A DNA stretch of 64,000 bases from the NCBI GenBank assembly GCA_032717465.1, contig CM064713.1, positions 10,950,547 to 11,014,546 of the forward strand. Reading direction: 5' to 3'. The notes beneath the pieces were generated by a model. It made no database searches and had not been told where the DNA came from. It was given only the letters and a program-made list of their open reading frames with translations. The stretch's first letter is position 1. Each line of letters begins with the position of its first letter. A program made the position numbers and the translations under genes. Shown one piece after another: positions 48,496-61,563 of the stretch. The DNA comes from Coenobita brevimanus (lineage: Eukaryota; Arthropoda; Malacostraca; Decapoda; Coenobitidae).

Positions 48496-51400
48496 ATATT
48501 GAGCATACTGAAAGAAGTATCAGAGGAAATCTGTGGTAAAGACAAAGAGGAACACAAAAGTATGGGAAATACGAGAGAAGCAAGTCAAGACCCCTAAAGG
48601 TAACCTTCCAGAGTGTAAACACTGTGGAGGAGATACTAAAAAATGCAAAGAATCTTTTGGAAAAAGAGGAGTTCAAAAATGTATGGATAAAAAGATGCCT
48701 AACACAAAAGGAACTGGAATGACTGAAAGAGAAGAGGGAGGAAAAAAAAAATGAGGGAAGATCAGAGGAGGAGAACAAAACATTTTTTTTTTTTTTTACA
48801 AAGTAATAGGATTGCATGTACGAAAGTGGTACATAAACAGGAGGGAATAAAAAGGAGGAAGGTAGTAGAACCATGTCACGACAAATATATAAACAAGATG
48901 ATTAAGTTGATGTACTCAAATGTGGATGGAATGGTATCTAAATTATTACAGATGAATGATTATGTCAGAGAAAATGAACCACATATAATATGCCTAACTG
49001 AAACAAAATTAACACCAAGGATATCAAATGACATCCTAAACTTAGAGGAATATAATATATGGAGAAGAGATAGGAACTGAAAAAAAGGAGGAGGAATTAT
49101 AATATTAACTAAGAAAAATCTAAAAGTCAAAGAAATAGAACTAGATATACCCTCACAAGTAGAACTGATTGCAGTAGAGATCAATACATCCGAAGGGAAA
49201 GTAACTGTAGCCAATTTGTACATGCCACCCAAATCAAACACATGGGAAAGAGACGAGTATGAGGACCTGGCAGAGAATACAGTTCAGAGTTTAAGATCAT
49301 TACTACATAAAATGGAAGGGAAATCAGAAAGAATAATACTGACTGGAGATTTTAATACAAATATAAATTGGAATACTCTAGATATAATAAGCCAAGAAAG
49401 CTGTTGGGACCAAAAGCTCCAGGATCTCGTGCAAGAGTTTTTCCTAACGCAACATGTAACACCAGAAAAAGAGGACTCGATGTACCCTCAATGCTAGATC
49501 TCCTATTTACTAGGCAAGAAAACGATATTGACAATTTAATACATCACCCTCCATTCGGCAAAAGCGACCATGCAGTACTAAATTGCAACTTCAGGATAGC
49601 ATATGACATAGTTAACAGCAATGAAAGTTACAAAATGAGCCTAAACTATAAAAAGGGAAACTATCATGACCTAAAGAAGTACTTCTTAGAAATTGATTGG
49701 GGAAAGGAGCTTAGAGGACAAGATTTAAAAGCTATATATAAAAAATTCTGTGAACTTTATGAAGTAGGAGTCCAGAAGTACATCCCACAGCACAAAGAAG
49801 TAGAAAAGAAAATAAAGAAATGGTTCAATACAGAATGTAAAAAATCAAAAGAAAAAAGAGATTTGTTGTGGAATAGATAGAGAAGACACAATAGTGAAAG
49901 GGCATATAATAACTACAAACAGGCAAGAAACGATTATACAAGAATAAGGAGGGAAGCCTAAAAATAATTTGAGGAGGATATCATAAATAAAAGTAGTGAT
50001 CAACCGAAGCTATTTTACAGCTACATTAGAAGCAAAACCAAAGTAAAAGATAAAATACAATCCATTACGGACGAGGGAATCACCTATACACAAGCGAAGG
50101 ATATTTGTGAAGCACTAAACAAGAATTTCCAATCAGTTTTTAGAGGAAAAAAATTTGGAGAGGGATTATGTGGAACATGCATGCCCACACATACTACCAG
50201 ATATACAAACATCGGAAAAAGTAATACAGGAGGAGCTAAGTAAATTAGACAAAGGAAAAGCAAATGGTCCTGATGAAATTTCATGTTGGGTACTACGTGA
50301 ATGTGCAAAGGAGTTAAGTAAACCATTATTTTTAATTTTCAAGAAATCCTTGAGTCAAGGTAAACTACCTGATATTTGGAAGAAAGCAAACATTGTTCCC
50401 TTATTCAAGAAAGGGAATAGACAAAATCCATTCAACTACCGACCAGTATCACTAACCAGTGTTGTAAGCAAGGTATTAGAAAAGCTTATAAGAAAAGCTT
50501 GGGTAAACCATCTAGAAGAAAACAATATTATAACAGAAAGACAGTTTGGTTTCAGCAAAAGAAAATCATGTGTTACTAATCTGTTGAGCTACGATGACAG
50601 AGTAACAGACACATTACAGGAAAGAGAAGGATGGGTGGACAGTATCTATTTAGATTTCAAGAAAGCATTTGACACAGTACCACACCAAAGACTTTTATGG
50701 TAACTGTACCATCAAGGAGGAATTCGAGGCAAACTGTATTGTTGGATGCAAGATTTTCTCATAAGAAGAGAAATGAGAACAGTACTAAGGGGAAATTACT
50801 CATCATGGAAAGAAGTGACTAGTGGAGTACCACAGGGCTCAGTGCTGGCACCAATCATGTTTTTAGTGTATATAAGTGATATAGACAGTAACACTGGAAA
50901 TGAAAGCTATCTAACTATGTTTGCAGATGATGCAAAAATACAAAGGAGAATTACTAACACAGACCCTTGTAAAGAGCTACAAAAAGAAATAAGTAAACTT
51001 CATGAATGGAGTAAGACATGGCAAATGGAATTCAATGTGGACAAGTGTCATGTAATCAAGTTTGGTAAAAGTGGAAAAAGTCCTGACTGGGATTATACGT
51101 TAGGAAATAAAACCCTACACACATCAGAAAGAGAGAAGGACCTAGGTGTGATTATCAGTAACAGACTATCTCCGGCTGACCACATCAGTGAGAAAGTACG
51201 GAACATGTATACACTGCTTGCAAATATGAGAATAGCATTCACATACATAGATGAAGACACGCTAAGAAAGATAATAACATCATTCATCAGACCAACCCTG
51301 GAGTATGCATCAATAGCCTGGAGTCCTCATCTCAAAAAACACATAGACAAGATTGAAAAAGCTCAAAGGGCCGCTTCAAGATGGGTACCAAGCTTATGGG

Positions 51401-51790
51401 ATCTAAGCTACGAAGAAAGACTAAATAAACTGAATCTACCAACACTACAGGAGAGAAGGAAAAGAGGTGACATGATAATGCTATATAAATGCATATCAGG
51501 GAAGGAGAAAATAGACATAAATGATTACTTAACCTGTGGGGAAGCATCAGCAAGAGGACACTGCAAGAAACTCCATAAGAAGAGAGGTGATAAAGACTTA
51601 AGGAAATTTAGTTTCCCAAATGGAGCAACTGATCAGTGGAATGCACTACCGAATGAAACAGTGTGTGCCAAAACAATTCACAAATTTAAGGATATGTACG
51701 ATAAACATGATTTAGACACGGGACGGTACGAACTTGACTCATTCCTGTAAAGATACGATTAGGTAGGAACAATTAGGTAAGAACACACCT
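48493..51790 (+). pseudogene. LINE family F (CR1-like), long copy with nonsense and frameshift lesions
   Basis: Plus-strand order. A Lys-rich piece with a Cys/His knuckle-like CKHCGGDTKKCKES (48533-48754). Endonuclease from 48895: MYSNVDGMVSKLLQMNDYV, IICLTETKLTPRIS, a TGA at 49078-49080, LYMPPKSNTWERDEYED, ILTGDFNTNINWN, a shift near 49440, then GKSDHAVLNCNF. RT from 50155: LDKGKANGPDEISCWVL, KKANIVPLFKKGNR, NYRPVSLTSVVSK, DSIYLDFKKAFDTVPHQRLL (motif A), a TAA at 50701-50703, SGVPQGSVLAPIMFLVYISD, catalytic MFADDAKIQ, KDLGVIIS. The last 334 codons (50746-51750) are uninterrupted. The 3' end repeats GATTAGGTAGGAACA-like units (51757-51785), as CR1/L2-type LINEs end in short tandem repeats. 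Confidence 0.9.
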
Positions 51791-53142
51791 TTCTTAACCT
51801 TTGATTCAGTCACCCTTCTTTCTGATTTTCTATCTTTCTTCCTGTCTCTGTCTGTGTTTCCGTTTTTCTTTGTCTGTATTCGCGAATGCTTTCCTCACTC
51901 TCCAACAAACCTTATCTCCAGTCTCCTTTCTTTTTCTTTTTTTTTTCTTTTTTTTTTTTAATGTTCTGTCACCTGGCTGTATGTCTGTTTATATTTTTTC
52001 GCCCTTCAATTTCCATGTTTCACTGACTTCCTCTCAGTCTTACATACCGGTACCCTTCTTCCAGCTTCCCTATTGCCTTCCTGTCTATCTGTCTTTCTGT
52101 CTGTCAGGATTTCTGTCTGTCTGCCCATTTGTGTTTCTGATGACTTATTATCTGAATGTTTTCTTGTAGTTTCTTCGGATCTAACTCTGACTAACTTTGT
52201 CTTTTATTCTCCTCCACTGATTCTTTTACAACCTTTTTCTAGCGCTCCTGGAAATCTTCCTCTTTGTCTTTTTCACTGTCACTCAGTCAATTTGACTCCC
52301 TGATTTGTCTTTCTGCAGTAAGTCTCGTACCTTATGTTCATGTATTTTTCTTCAGTTTTCCTAATTGCTCTCCCCCACTTTTTATTTCTTTCCACATCTC
52401 ATTTTCCCATACCGTTTCTCTATTTCCGGTCGTGTTTGTCTTACTATATGTCTCTCAGTTTTCATTCTTTCTCAGGTCCTACTGTTTTTTTTTTTAAAGG
52501 GTTGGTGGGATGGAAGGGGGGATTCTTTAAATCTTGCTTTCCTCTCCGCTTATTCTTTCAAATTATTCTATCCAGTTCTCACCTTTCACTGTCGACCTGT
52601 CAGTCTTTCTTTCTGGGCCCTTATCTTCCCCTGCTCCCCTCTTCCTTTCACTTTCACAGCTCTCATCCAGCATATGTCCTGTTTGTTTCTTTGCCTCCTT
52701 GTCTGTCTGCTTTTCAGTGTTTATTTTTGTTGTGTCCCTCTTGTGTGTTAAATCTATCTTTCTTCCAGCTCCACCTTTTGCTCATAAAAATCTTACTCCA
52801 GACACCCATCTCCTTGTCTGTCTGTCTTATCGTCCGCTTGTCTTTGTCTGCTTATACTTTATTTTTGTCTGGCTGGCTGGCTGGCTTGCTTCTATTGTTC
52901 CCTTTGTCATTTCTTCCACAGTACTTATCCATTCACAGCATCTCGTCAGGCTTCAAACCATCCCATCAGTGCTTCGGTCTGTCCGTCTCCTTACTATTTT
53001 TAACTGTTCGCCTGTCTGTCTGTCTGTCTGTCTCTGTTTCTGTCTGTCTGTCTATCTTTGATTGTCTGTCTGTCTGGCTGTCTCTGTCTGTCTGTCTGTC
53101 TGTTTCTGTCTGTCTGTCTGTCTGTCTCTGTCTGTCTGTCTG

Positions 53143-53229
<87 letters not shown>

Positions 53230-53398
53230 ATATATTACAATCAGACTCCCAACACGTAACAGCAGGAGACCATCTACATAACACTCCCTGATTCACGTAT
53301 ATGGCACTCTCCATCAAACTAGTCTTTATACTGACGTGTATGTATATTACCTAAGTACTTGTGCTCCTATCCTTTCGGGATTGATGATCCCCCTCCCC

Positions 53399-53468
<70 letters not shown>

Positions 53469-53480
53469 AATTGAGGCTCG
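51791..53480. repeat. T/C-rich low-complexity DNA with (CTGT)n and (CT)n
   Basis: Includes (CTGT)n-rich 53008-53150, (CT)n 53158-53226 and (CT)n 53400-53464. Long open frames here are Ser/Leu/Phe/Cys composition artefacts. Confidence 0.92.
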
Positions 53481-55311
53481 AAGTAATGGAATGTATTATA
53501 TAAAGAAAAAAGATATTCTTGTCGACCGTGTACCTAGGTCATGCCGACACAACCGTCAGAACTACAACTGGAAAGATCAGGTTTGTTTTTTCACGCCATC
53601 TTACGTTCATTTAGGTCATTCTCATTTATTAAGGCTCACTCAGGACTATTTAGGTCCAGTTACGTTCATTCATGACTTCTACATACAGAGATGCTTAATC
53701 AGATCAGAGCAGGTCGAGTCACATCCATTCAGATCAATTAGGATCCATTCTAGTCATTCATGTTCATCTCAGCTGCATTCAGCTCCAGGTATATCAACTA
53801 AAGAGGAATTCTTGCATTTTATGTAACTTCAGGTTAATCAGATCGACTTGGGACAATATGTACGCATGACAATAATTAGCTTCATTTACTTGTGTGCGTG
53901 TGTGTGGGGGGGGGGGGGGCATTTCAAGTGAAGGTAAGGTGGATCGAAGCAAGTGGTTAGAATAGGACCGAAAGGTTGTGGCTGGGGAGGAATGAAGAGT
54001 CTTGCCCCGCGACATGCAATTTCATGATGATCAGCAAATGAAAGTACAAATGGGTGAGGTTGGCGGAGAGAAGTGGATGGGATATATGCTTTGAAGATGG
54101 GTGTTTAAGCAGACCAGTAAAATGTAATTCAAGGGTAAGGCAGGGGGGAAGAATTTGTGTTTTAATTTAAAAAAAAAAAAAAAAGTGCTGGATTCGTGGG
54201 TAAGATGCATTGATATGGTGGTGGGTGTTGGGACACAAGAAGATTATGTTCTGTGAGGATAGGCGTTGTATGAGAGGCTGTTTTGGCAGTAGGAAGAAAT
54301 CTCTCTTGTACCAGGGTTTGACGAAGGGAAAAGGGAAAATATAGGCAACACTACGCTGTTGCAAAACTTCACCTGACCAAGCACGTACCCCCCACCTCCC
54401 TGCACATCTAACCAAGCGCCTAACGGCCCTCACCTTCCCCCCTCACTCCGCATTACACAGAGCCATTAAAGCTTAAAAATTTAAGTAGTTTACACATTGT
54501 AAAAAAGAAGTTATGGGCAGATCTGATGAAATCATGACTCGCGCTTTTTTTCATTTAGGCAGCCATATTTTATGATTACACAATAGGTACAGTCATGAAA
54601 CTTCATACATAATTAGGTTTTCGTTTAGTCATTTATCATGTACAATTTCTGCCTCCTAGATGTAACAGTTGCGAAGTTTTAATAGGAAAATAATTAAAAT
54701 GATCAGTTTTATTTACTTTTGAAATTCCATTACATTGTATAATGTCATTCTAGCAACCAAAAAGCATCAGGATGCATACTAACACATATTCCTTGAAAGT
54801 CTGAAGCTTGTAACCAGTATTCGTTTCAGAGTCCCAGCCTGAAAAGAAAATAATTTGTGTTTACTTTTTCATTATTAAAGAAAAAAATACTATCAAAAGG
54901 CACCAGTTCATTTTTAAGACACATAAATATGTGAAATTTCGTGTCTCTATAGTGAATATTTCTGAGTTCTGGCCCGGAAACGAAATCCGTAAGCCAGGCC
55001 AGCCGCCCTGCCGCCCTACTCTGCGGACGGACGCTACTGATCACAATGGTAACAACACCCTCCTCTGACTTCGTAAGGTGGAGAGTAAAAAAATAGTTGG
55101 GTGGGTGGATAGGCTTGGGATGGATAGCCAAGGATGTTGGTGGCTGGTGGTGCTGAAGGGATGGTAATACATTCTGTGATAACGGGCGTTATGGGCTGTC
55201 TTGTATTGACGTGACAATGGTTTCAGTTAAAATTTTCTCTAACCAGAACAAAAGCAAACACGACAAAATAAACTCGCGACACTGCTTTATTCCTTACGCT
55301 ATCCGGCACAA
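53481..55311. other. No gene seen
   Basis: A CATT/AGGTC-rich stretch (53530-53790) repeats words such as TTAGGTCATT and CATTCA with loose periodicity. There is a G-run at 53908-53920 and an A-run at 54170-54184. No coding similarity was recognised on either strand. Confidence 0.6.
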
Positions 55312-55520
55312 GTAAAATAGAAGAAAAAAGAAATATCACCAAGATGCAGGTGTTTTGTGTTTGGGACGATCGTTAGAAAGAGAGGTGACGATATGGAAGA
55401 AGGGAGACAGAGGATAGAGGGACAGAGAGAGCAGATGAAGGGAAAGAGGAAGAGAAAGGAGATAGGACAACAAAGACAAAGAAAAAGGAGAGAGGGAGAA
55501 AGAGGAGGGGGCCTATAAAT
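55312..55520. repeat. Purine-rich low-complexity tract
   Basis: GA-rich DNA immediately upstream of LINE G. Confidence 0.85.
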
Positions 55521-55564
55521 GGTACCACAACCAACCCAACCCTGAATCACATCTTTTTTATGTT

Positions 55565-57465
55565 TCTGCCTGGAATCGTGCTAAGTCTGTTCTCCGCTCT
55601 GCTAAAAATAATTTCATCCGTACTAACTGCTCTCAACTCTCCAACGCGAATTCTTCCCGCTCCTTCTGGCACCTTGCCAAACTAACAACTTTACCTCTTC
55701 ATCCTTCCCCCTCTTTTCTACTCTGATGGCTCTGTAGCTATTCTTCTACTGATAAAGCAGATCTCTTCGCTCAGACTTTCTCCTCCAATTCCACCTTAGA
55801 CGATTCCGGTGCTGTTCCTCCATCACTTCCCCCCTCTGGCTTCCTCATGGCTGACATTAAAATTTCTTCAGCTGATGTATTTTCTGCCATCACTGGCCTC
55901 AGTACTAACAAGGCACATGGGCCTGATGGGGTCCCTCCTGTTGTACTCAAGAACTGTGCTTCTGTGCTTACACCCTGCCTAGGTAAACTCTTTCACCTTT
56001 GTCTATCAACTTGTACCTTCCCTTCTTGCAGGAAGTTTGCTCTCATTCAGCCAGTCCCAAAGAAAGGTGACCATTCCCAACCCTCTAACTATTCTTCAGT
56101 TGTTTTAACATCCTGTGTCTCAAAAGTTTTCGAGTCTATTCTTAACAGAAAAAATTTAAAGCATCTTTCCTATCACAACCTTCTTTCTGATCATCAGTAT
56201 GGGTTCCATCAGGGACGCTCCACTGGCGATCTTCTCAACTGCCTTTCAGACTCCTGGTCATCCTTCTTTCGGGGCTTTGGCGAGAAGGCTTTCGATCGAG
56301 TCTGGCATAAATCTTTAATATCCAAACTGCCCTCTTATGGTTTGTATCCTTCTATTCATGCCTTCATCTACAGCTTCCTTTCTGGCCATTCTATAGCCGT
56401 TGTTGTAGACGGCCATCGTTCTTCTAGATCTATCAACAGTGGTGTTCCTCAGGGCTCTGTCCTATCACCAACTCTCTTCCTTTTATTCATCAATGATCTA
56501 AGCTGTACATCTAACACTTTCCACTCGTACACTGATGATTCCACTCTTCACCTTTCCATTCAGTTCTCTCAACGCCCATCTCAGCTGTTACTTAAACAAT
56601 CAAGGGATGAGGCTATGTTACACCTAATGTATGACTTGCCTCGTATCTCTGACTGGAGTAAAAATAATCTTGTTTTTAATGCATCAAGACTCAGTTCTTA
56701 TACCTATAAACCCGACAAAATCATCCACAGGAGTACCCGCTAAAGTTTAATAATATCCAGCTCAATCTTGCATCATCCTTGAATATGCTTGGAGTTTCAT
56801 TCACTCAGGATTTATCTTGGAAAGATCATTTTACATCTCTTGTAAAATATGCTTCCAAGAGAATAGGTGTGCTAAGCCGACTCCGTACTTTTTTTCCCCC
56901 TGCACAGGTGTTGACTTTATACACGGGTTTTATTCGCCCGTGTGTAGAGTACAACTCTCATATGTGGGGAGGCTCCCCACATATAGCTCTTCTCAGTAGG
57001 GTGGAGTCAAAGGCTTTTCGTCTCATTAACGCTTCACCTCTTACTGGCTCCCTTCAACCTCTGTCTCTTCGCCGCACTGTTGCATCTTTATCTCTTTTCT
57101 ATCGTTACTTCCATGGTCACTGCTCCTCTGCACTGTCTGCTTTTATCCCTCCACCTCTACGACGGGTGCGAAGCACCCGTCTAGCAACAAACTCTCATCT
57201 CTTTTCTGTCCAACTCTCTAATGTAAGAGTTAATCGTTACTCCCAGTCCTTCATTTATGCAACGGTCAACTCTGGAACTGTCTCCCTCTGTCTGTATTTC
57301 CTACTTCCTATGACCTCCAGTCTTTCAAACGCAGTGTGTCCAGGTATCTCGAAATGAACGGATCTTGAATTTGGCTCTCTATTGTATTGTTTTTATTTTT
57401 TTTCTTGGAAGAAACTGTTATTCGGCCTCCTAGCCTTTGGTTCCTTCTTCCTTACATAAAAAAAA
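55565..57465 (+). pseudogene. LINE family G (jockey/CR1-like) RT, 5'-truncated
   Basis: The 5' edge reads WNRAKSVLRSAKNNFIRTNC in one frame. The main frame 55847-56743 has STNKAHGPDGVPPVVLKNC, LIQPVPKKGDHSQPSNYS, DHQYGFHQGRSTGDLL, KAFDRVWHKSLISKL, SGVPQGSVLSPTLFLLFIND and YTDDSTLH (catalytic box with Thr for Ala). A second frame 56779-57357 carries LGVSFTQDLSWKDH and GFIRPCVEYNSHMWGG. Just before KAFDRVWH about ten residues including the motif A Asp region (normally of the form VALDIS) are missing, without loss of frame (near 56275). That alone would inactivate it. The 3' end finishes with an A-run at 57459-57470. Confidence 0.88.
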
Positions 57466-57470
57466 AAAGG

Positions 57471-57740
57471 AGGAAAGACAAGGGCGAGGCGAGAGATAAA
57501 AGAAAGGAGGAAGAGACATATGGAGACGGGAGGTCGTTAGAGAAAAAGGAGAAGTGAAGAGATTACATGAGAGAAAAAGCCTGAAAGATGAGTAGGAGCG
57601 GGAAGAATAGAAACAGGGGAAGGAGGAAAGTGGAGAGGGAATAAGATGGGAAAAGGATGGGGATGATGAAGTGAAAAAGGAAAAGAGGAAATCAGACAGA
57701 GGAAAGAGAGGAGAGAGAAGAATGGAAGGAATAGAAATGC

Positions 57741-57790
<50 letters not shown>
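57471..57790. repeat. Purine-rich tract with (GA)n
   Basis: GA-rich, with pure (GA)n at about 57743-57788. Confidence 0.9.
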
Positions 57791-57792
<2 letters not shown>

Positions 57793-57839
57793 AAGAGAAA
57801 AGGTAGGTGGTTGATGTGTAACCCCGATCTGTGTGGCCA

Positions 57840-58130
57840 AACAAACACATCAACGTCAGGCTAAAAACCATCCTTGCAGGATTTTACGGTGCAGTGAATC
57901 AATATCCCCTTGCGGCAGTTAGCTCCTCGCCACAACGAGGCGCAAGGAAAATAGGGGATGTTTGGGTCTGAGACTGGTGCCCCATTTGCGTCTCTCCAAC
58001 CAGTTAAAAGGGGTACCGTAATAGGCTCCACATCACCCCGTTACATACTTATACCATCCAGCGTTATCAGTAGTTTCCGGGGTTACACGAAACAGTTAGG
58101 CTCGCCAGTCAGTGTAGTCACCTGAAGAGG
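57840..58130. repeat. Dispersed repeat family F, diverged copy 3
   Basis: The segment 58020-58125 (ACCATCCAGCG...AGTTTCCGGGGTTACACGAAAC...GCCAGTCAGTGTAGTCACC) parallels the cores at 15750-15830 and 36058-36145. A purine-rich tract follows, as in copy 1. Confidence 0.45.
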
Positions 58131-58835
58131 AAGGAATAATAATAAAGCTTAACAGGAAAGATGTGAGAAGTAGGAACAGACGAGGACAGACACAGAAAAA
58201 GAATTATAACAGTGAAGGAAGAAGAAGGCATCATCATATTAGATGAATAGATGGTACCACCCCCCACCACCAGGAAAGGCATGAGAGAGAGAGAAGAGAA
58301 TCTTAAAGGGGAGGAGAAGGGAGAGAGGGGAAAAGAGAAAAGGTAGATGAGAGAGAGATGAGTGGAGGGAATAGGCAGACTGAAGAGAGGGGAAAAAGAA
58401 AGAGGCAAGGAAAGAAAATAAGCTAAGAAACTAAAGAGGAGGAGAAACAGATAAAAGAGGAAAAGGGAAACAAGAAGAGAAGGGGAAAGAAAGTAGGAAA
58501 GACAGGTGAAAATGGAAGGAACAGACAGAAGAGAGGGAAAGGGAGAAGGTAATTGACAGGAGAGATAATTGGGAGACAAATAAGAGAAGAAAATGAGGAA
58601 AAAAGAGAAGAAGGGGGATAGCAAGAGAAAGGAGAAAGGGAAGTGGAAATGAAGACAAAACGAGGATTGAAATAAAGATGTAGGAAAAGGAGAGAGAGAA
58701 GGGAGAGAGAAGAAACGGGATGATATGAATATCAGATAGAAAATGGAAGGAATAAATTTTAAAAAAATAAGGGAGGAAAAATAAAAGGAAGAAAAATGAG
58801 GAGAAGAGAGAAGAGGCAAGAGGTTCTAGTAATGA

Positions 58836-58873
<38 letters not shown>

Positions 58874-58961
58874 AACACCCCCTTTGCTGTGATATATGAA
58901 TTTTGTCGACCGCCTTGAACGTGTGCTTTGATACTGAACTCGTGTATCGTCAGCATTGCTC

Positions 58962-59007
<46 letters not shown>

Positions 59008-59335
59008 CAACCTTCACATTGTTCTTTCTTCCCCCTTTCCACCCCCCATTCTCCTATTGCTTTCAAACGCTTTTAATTGTTTTATCAGCATCCTTTGTCC
59101 ATTCCTTTCCCGTAGTTCTTTCCCCTCAAGTATTTCTTTCCCCTTTCCCTACTCTCTTTCTTCGTTTTCTTCTGATTTTTCTCTCTTCTTTTCTTCTTCA
59201 GTCTTCGTTTTCCCTTCCTCTTCATGTCCCTCTTTTCCTTCCCTCCTTCTGTCCCTTCTCCTGTCTCACCATCTTTCCCTAGTATCTTCATTATCCTTTT
59301 CCCTTTCTCTTCCTCTCCACTTCCACTTTCGCTCA
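58131..59335. repeat. Purine-rich tract facing a pyrimidine-rich tract
   Basis: 58131-58868 is GA-rich and ends in pure (GA)n (58837-58868). After about 95 bp of mixed sequence comes (CT)n (58964-59001) and a T/C-rich stretch to 59335. The two repeats are inverted and could pair. Confidence 0.85.
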
Positions 59336-60049
59336 GGAAGTGCTTTTGTTGTGTTGAGAAAAGGGGTTTTGTATGTGCTTTTTTCCATGTAAAGAGAATA
59401 TACCTGAATGAATATGGGTTTTATGTGTACAACCAGCTGATGTTTCACTGTATGAATATGACTACCATAGGCTTGATAACATTCACTGATGCTCATGAAC
59501 GTGCATAACTTGATTTGGATCTCCTGCTGTTTGCGGGCAATTAATGGGCGACCTGAAAATTTTTCATTGGACCTGTGTATATACAGTGCTGACAGATGTG
59601 CCTAATTTTGCGATTGTGCCCAATGGTGATGGAATTAGGACATTTTACCATGGTGCTCTGTTGCTGAGGAGCAGTTTCGCACCAGTTAGTGACGTGATGG
59701 ACGAGAAGGATGTGCACCTGAGGTCCACCGTGACGTGGAATGATTCCAGTATGTGTCATCTCTGGACTGGGCGTCGGTTTGACGTGACCCGACCCCGGTT
59801 TCCCAGATGATCTGAACTGTCATAGGGGAAATATTCTGTGTAGATTTGTGACGAAGATGCACACCTGCTTGAGATCTAATGATCGGATCTGATATTATTA
59901 GTTATGTTGTGATGTGTACAAGGATTAGGAAGCATCCATCAGTGATGGGCCTGGATTCGTATGCATGAAGCTTGGCAGGAATCAGTCAGGCTGCTTGTTC
60001 ATCCAGAGATTTTGTATGGAGGTGCTGTGGGTGCACGTAATGTGAGGGC
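59336..60049. other. No gene recognised
   Basis: A mixed-composition stretch. Open frames such as 59544-59810 show no recognisable motif. It may be upstream sequence of the decayed LINE H, but this cannot be shown. Confidence 0.5.
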
Positions 60050-60305
60050 CTATAGTCGCGGTGCGCGACTCTGAGGTTATTATCGTGCCCTGGCAGCCTA
60101 CTCCTCAAAAGTGCGTCTGCTTTAGTGTATGAGACGCATGTGATTCGTGTATAATATCTCCGTGTATAATAATATTCGTGTATAATATATTCGTGCATAA
60201 TAATATGATTCTTGTATAATATGATGCGAAATCGGATGCACTTTGGAATGGTAGGTTGCCGGAGTACGATAATGACAATCTCAGAGTCATGCGCCACTAC
60301 TATAG
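60050..60305 (+). mobile_element. TIR MITE (CTATAGTCGCGG family), copy 2
   Basis: CTATAGTCGCGGTGCGCGACT at the left end; the reversed right end is CTATAGTAGTGGCGCATGACT. The internal minisatellite of TTCGTGTATAAT words (60142-60225) matches the reversed centre of copy 1 (9038-9304). The arms are more diverged than in copy 1. Confidence 0.82.
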
Positions 60306-60429
60306 TAAGTGTCAGGAATCTGAACATCAGCATTAGTGGCGGAGTATTTTGACGGGTGCTGCTGATTCTGCTGCTAAGGCTGACATACCAATGGAGATTT
60401 TGACTTCGAGTTGAGTCACCGTGCATTAT

Positions 60430-61260
60430 TTCTCCCTGTAGCCTGCCATAGTGCAGTTTATTTGTTTGGCTTTGTTTTCCTGCAAGTAAGATGAGACATC
60501 TGCTGAAGTGCTTGGCTGACCATGGTGGGGTTTGTCACTTGCGTTTCTCCTCTATGTTTTGTCGTAGATTTGCTCCAATCTTGGCCTACTAGTTCGCTCG
60601 AGTTACGGTGTTACTGAGGTCTGACTTCCTTCCTTACAGTTGGATGGTGGTTTATGTACCAGTTTTCACGAATGGTGCATCCACGTCTAATCAGGACTGA
60701 TACCTGATGTTGATGCCAACTTGTCTAAGGTGAATGTATGGTTGGTTGTTACTAGGCTGGCTGCATAACTTGGTGTGGTGCTCTGCTTCTGGTCTGCTAA
60801 TTTGCTCATTGCGCTGCTAACAATGGGCAATGTGTACATTAAACTATTTACTGCTGGTCTGGAGGAAAGCTGATATGAACTGACTTCTTTGCAGTCACAG
60901 ACAGGGAGTATGTGTTGGTGGAATTTATGGCTTCTGGTTTTGCCTGGCATTCCTCAGGACTGTCTTTTGAGGCCAACTTTATTAATCCTGTATGCGGTTG
61001 ATCACACTGCTGTGGTTGAGAACTCTGTTTTTAGATATGGTGATGATACAATGATAATGATTCTTGTTGCTAGCCCAGTGAGTAGATGTGTGGTAACTGA
61101 CAGTGTGAATTCATATAATGAACTGCATCAAGGCAAGGGTTGGTGTTAAATATGGGATATGAAACTATATTTTAGGAAAATCAAGACCATAATTGTCAGC
61201 CATTCTAGATAATCTTAAGTCCCTTATCATTTGTTCATTCTTGATGGAGGTGTCATTTTT
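60430..61260 (+). pseudogene. LINE family H, very decayed RT remnant
   Basis: Pieces in changing frames recall a jockey/CR1-like RT: FAPILAY near 60570, then GIPQDCLLRPTLLILY (a worn GVPQGSVLGPLLFILY turn), VENSVFRYGDDTMIMILV (catalytic box as YGDD), and WDMKLYFRKIKTIIVSHSR near 61150. The order and spacing fit, but stops are frequent and similarity is low. Confidence 0.5.
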
Positions 61261-61486
61261 GAGATGTTGGGATTTGAGACTCACGTTGTGCCATTGCATC
61301 AAATGCTTGACAGAAGCTGGAAATGGACTGGTTGACGGTTGTGTACAAGTTACATAAAGTAATAAAATGGTCACTCGTAATCATCGGAATATCATGATTT
61401 ATTCTTTCTGATTTAATATTTATGAAAAAAAAAAAGAAGTCAAAGTTGATGATCATCGTACCCCGTGCGAAACATGCACCCTCGCT

Positions 61487-61496
61487 GTGACGTCAC
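61487..61496. promoter_or_regulatory. CRE palindrome GTGACGTCAC
   Basis: A full CREB/ATF site (TGACGTCA, 61488-61495) in non-repetitive, GC-richer DNA. It lies about 62 bp upstream of a splice-donor-like CAG|GTAAGA at 61555-61563. A promoter with a short non-coding first exon is possible but unproven. Confidence 0.4.
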
Positions 61497-61563
61497 AAGC
61501 CAGGGCCACAGATGACCGCCACTCACAACAACGTCCGGGAATAATACTTCAGTACAGGTAAGA

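Noticed and set aside
52334..53281. 315-codon frame resembling a multi-pass membrane protein
   Set aside because: Runs through (CTGT)n and (CT)n; no conserved motif, so composition explains it.
58118..58819. 233-codon minus-strand hydrophobic frame
   Set aside because: Antisense of a purine-rich tract; no family features.
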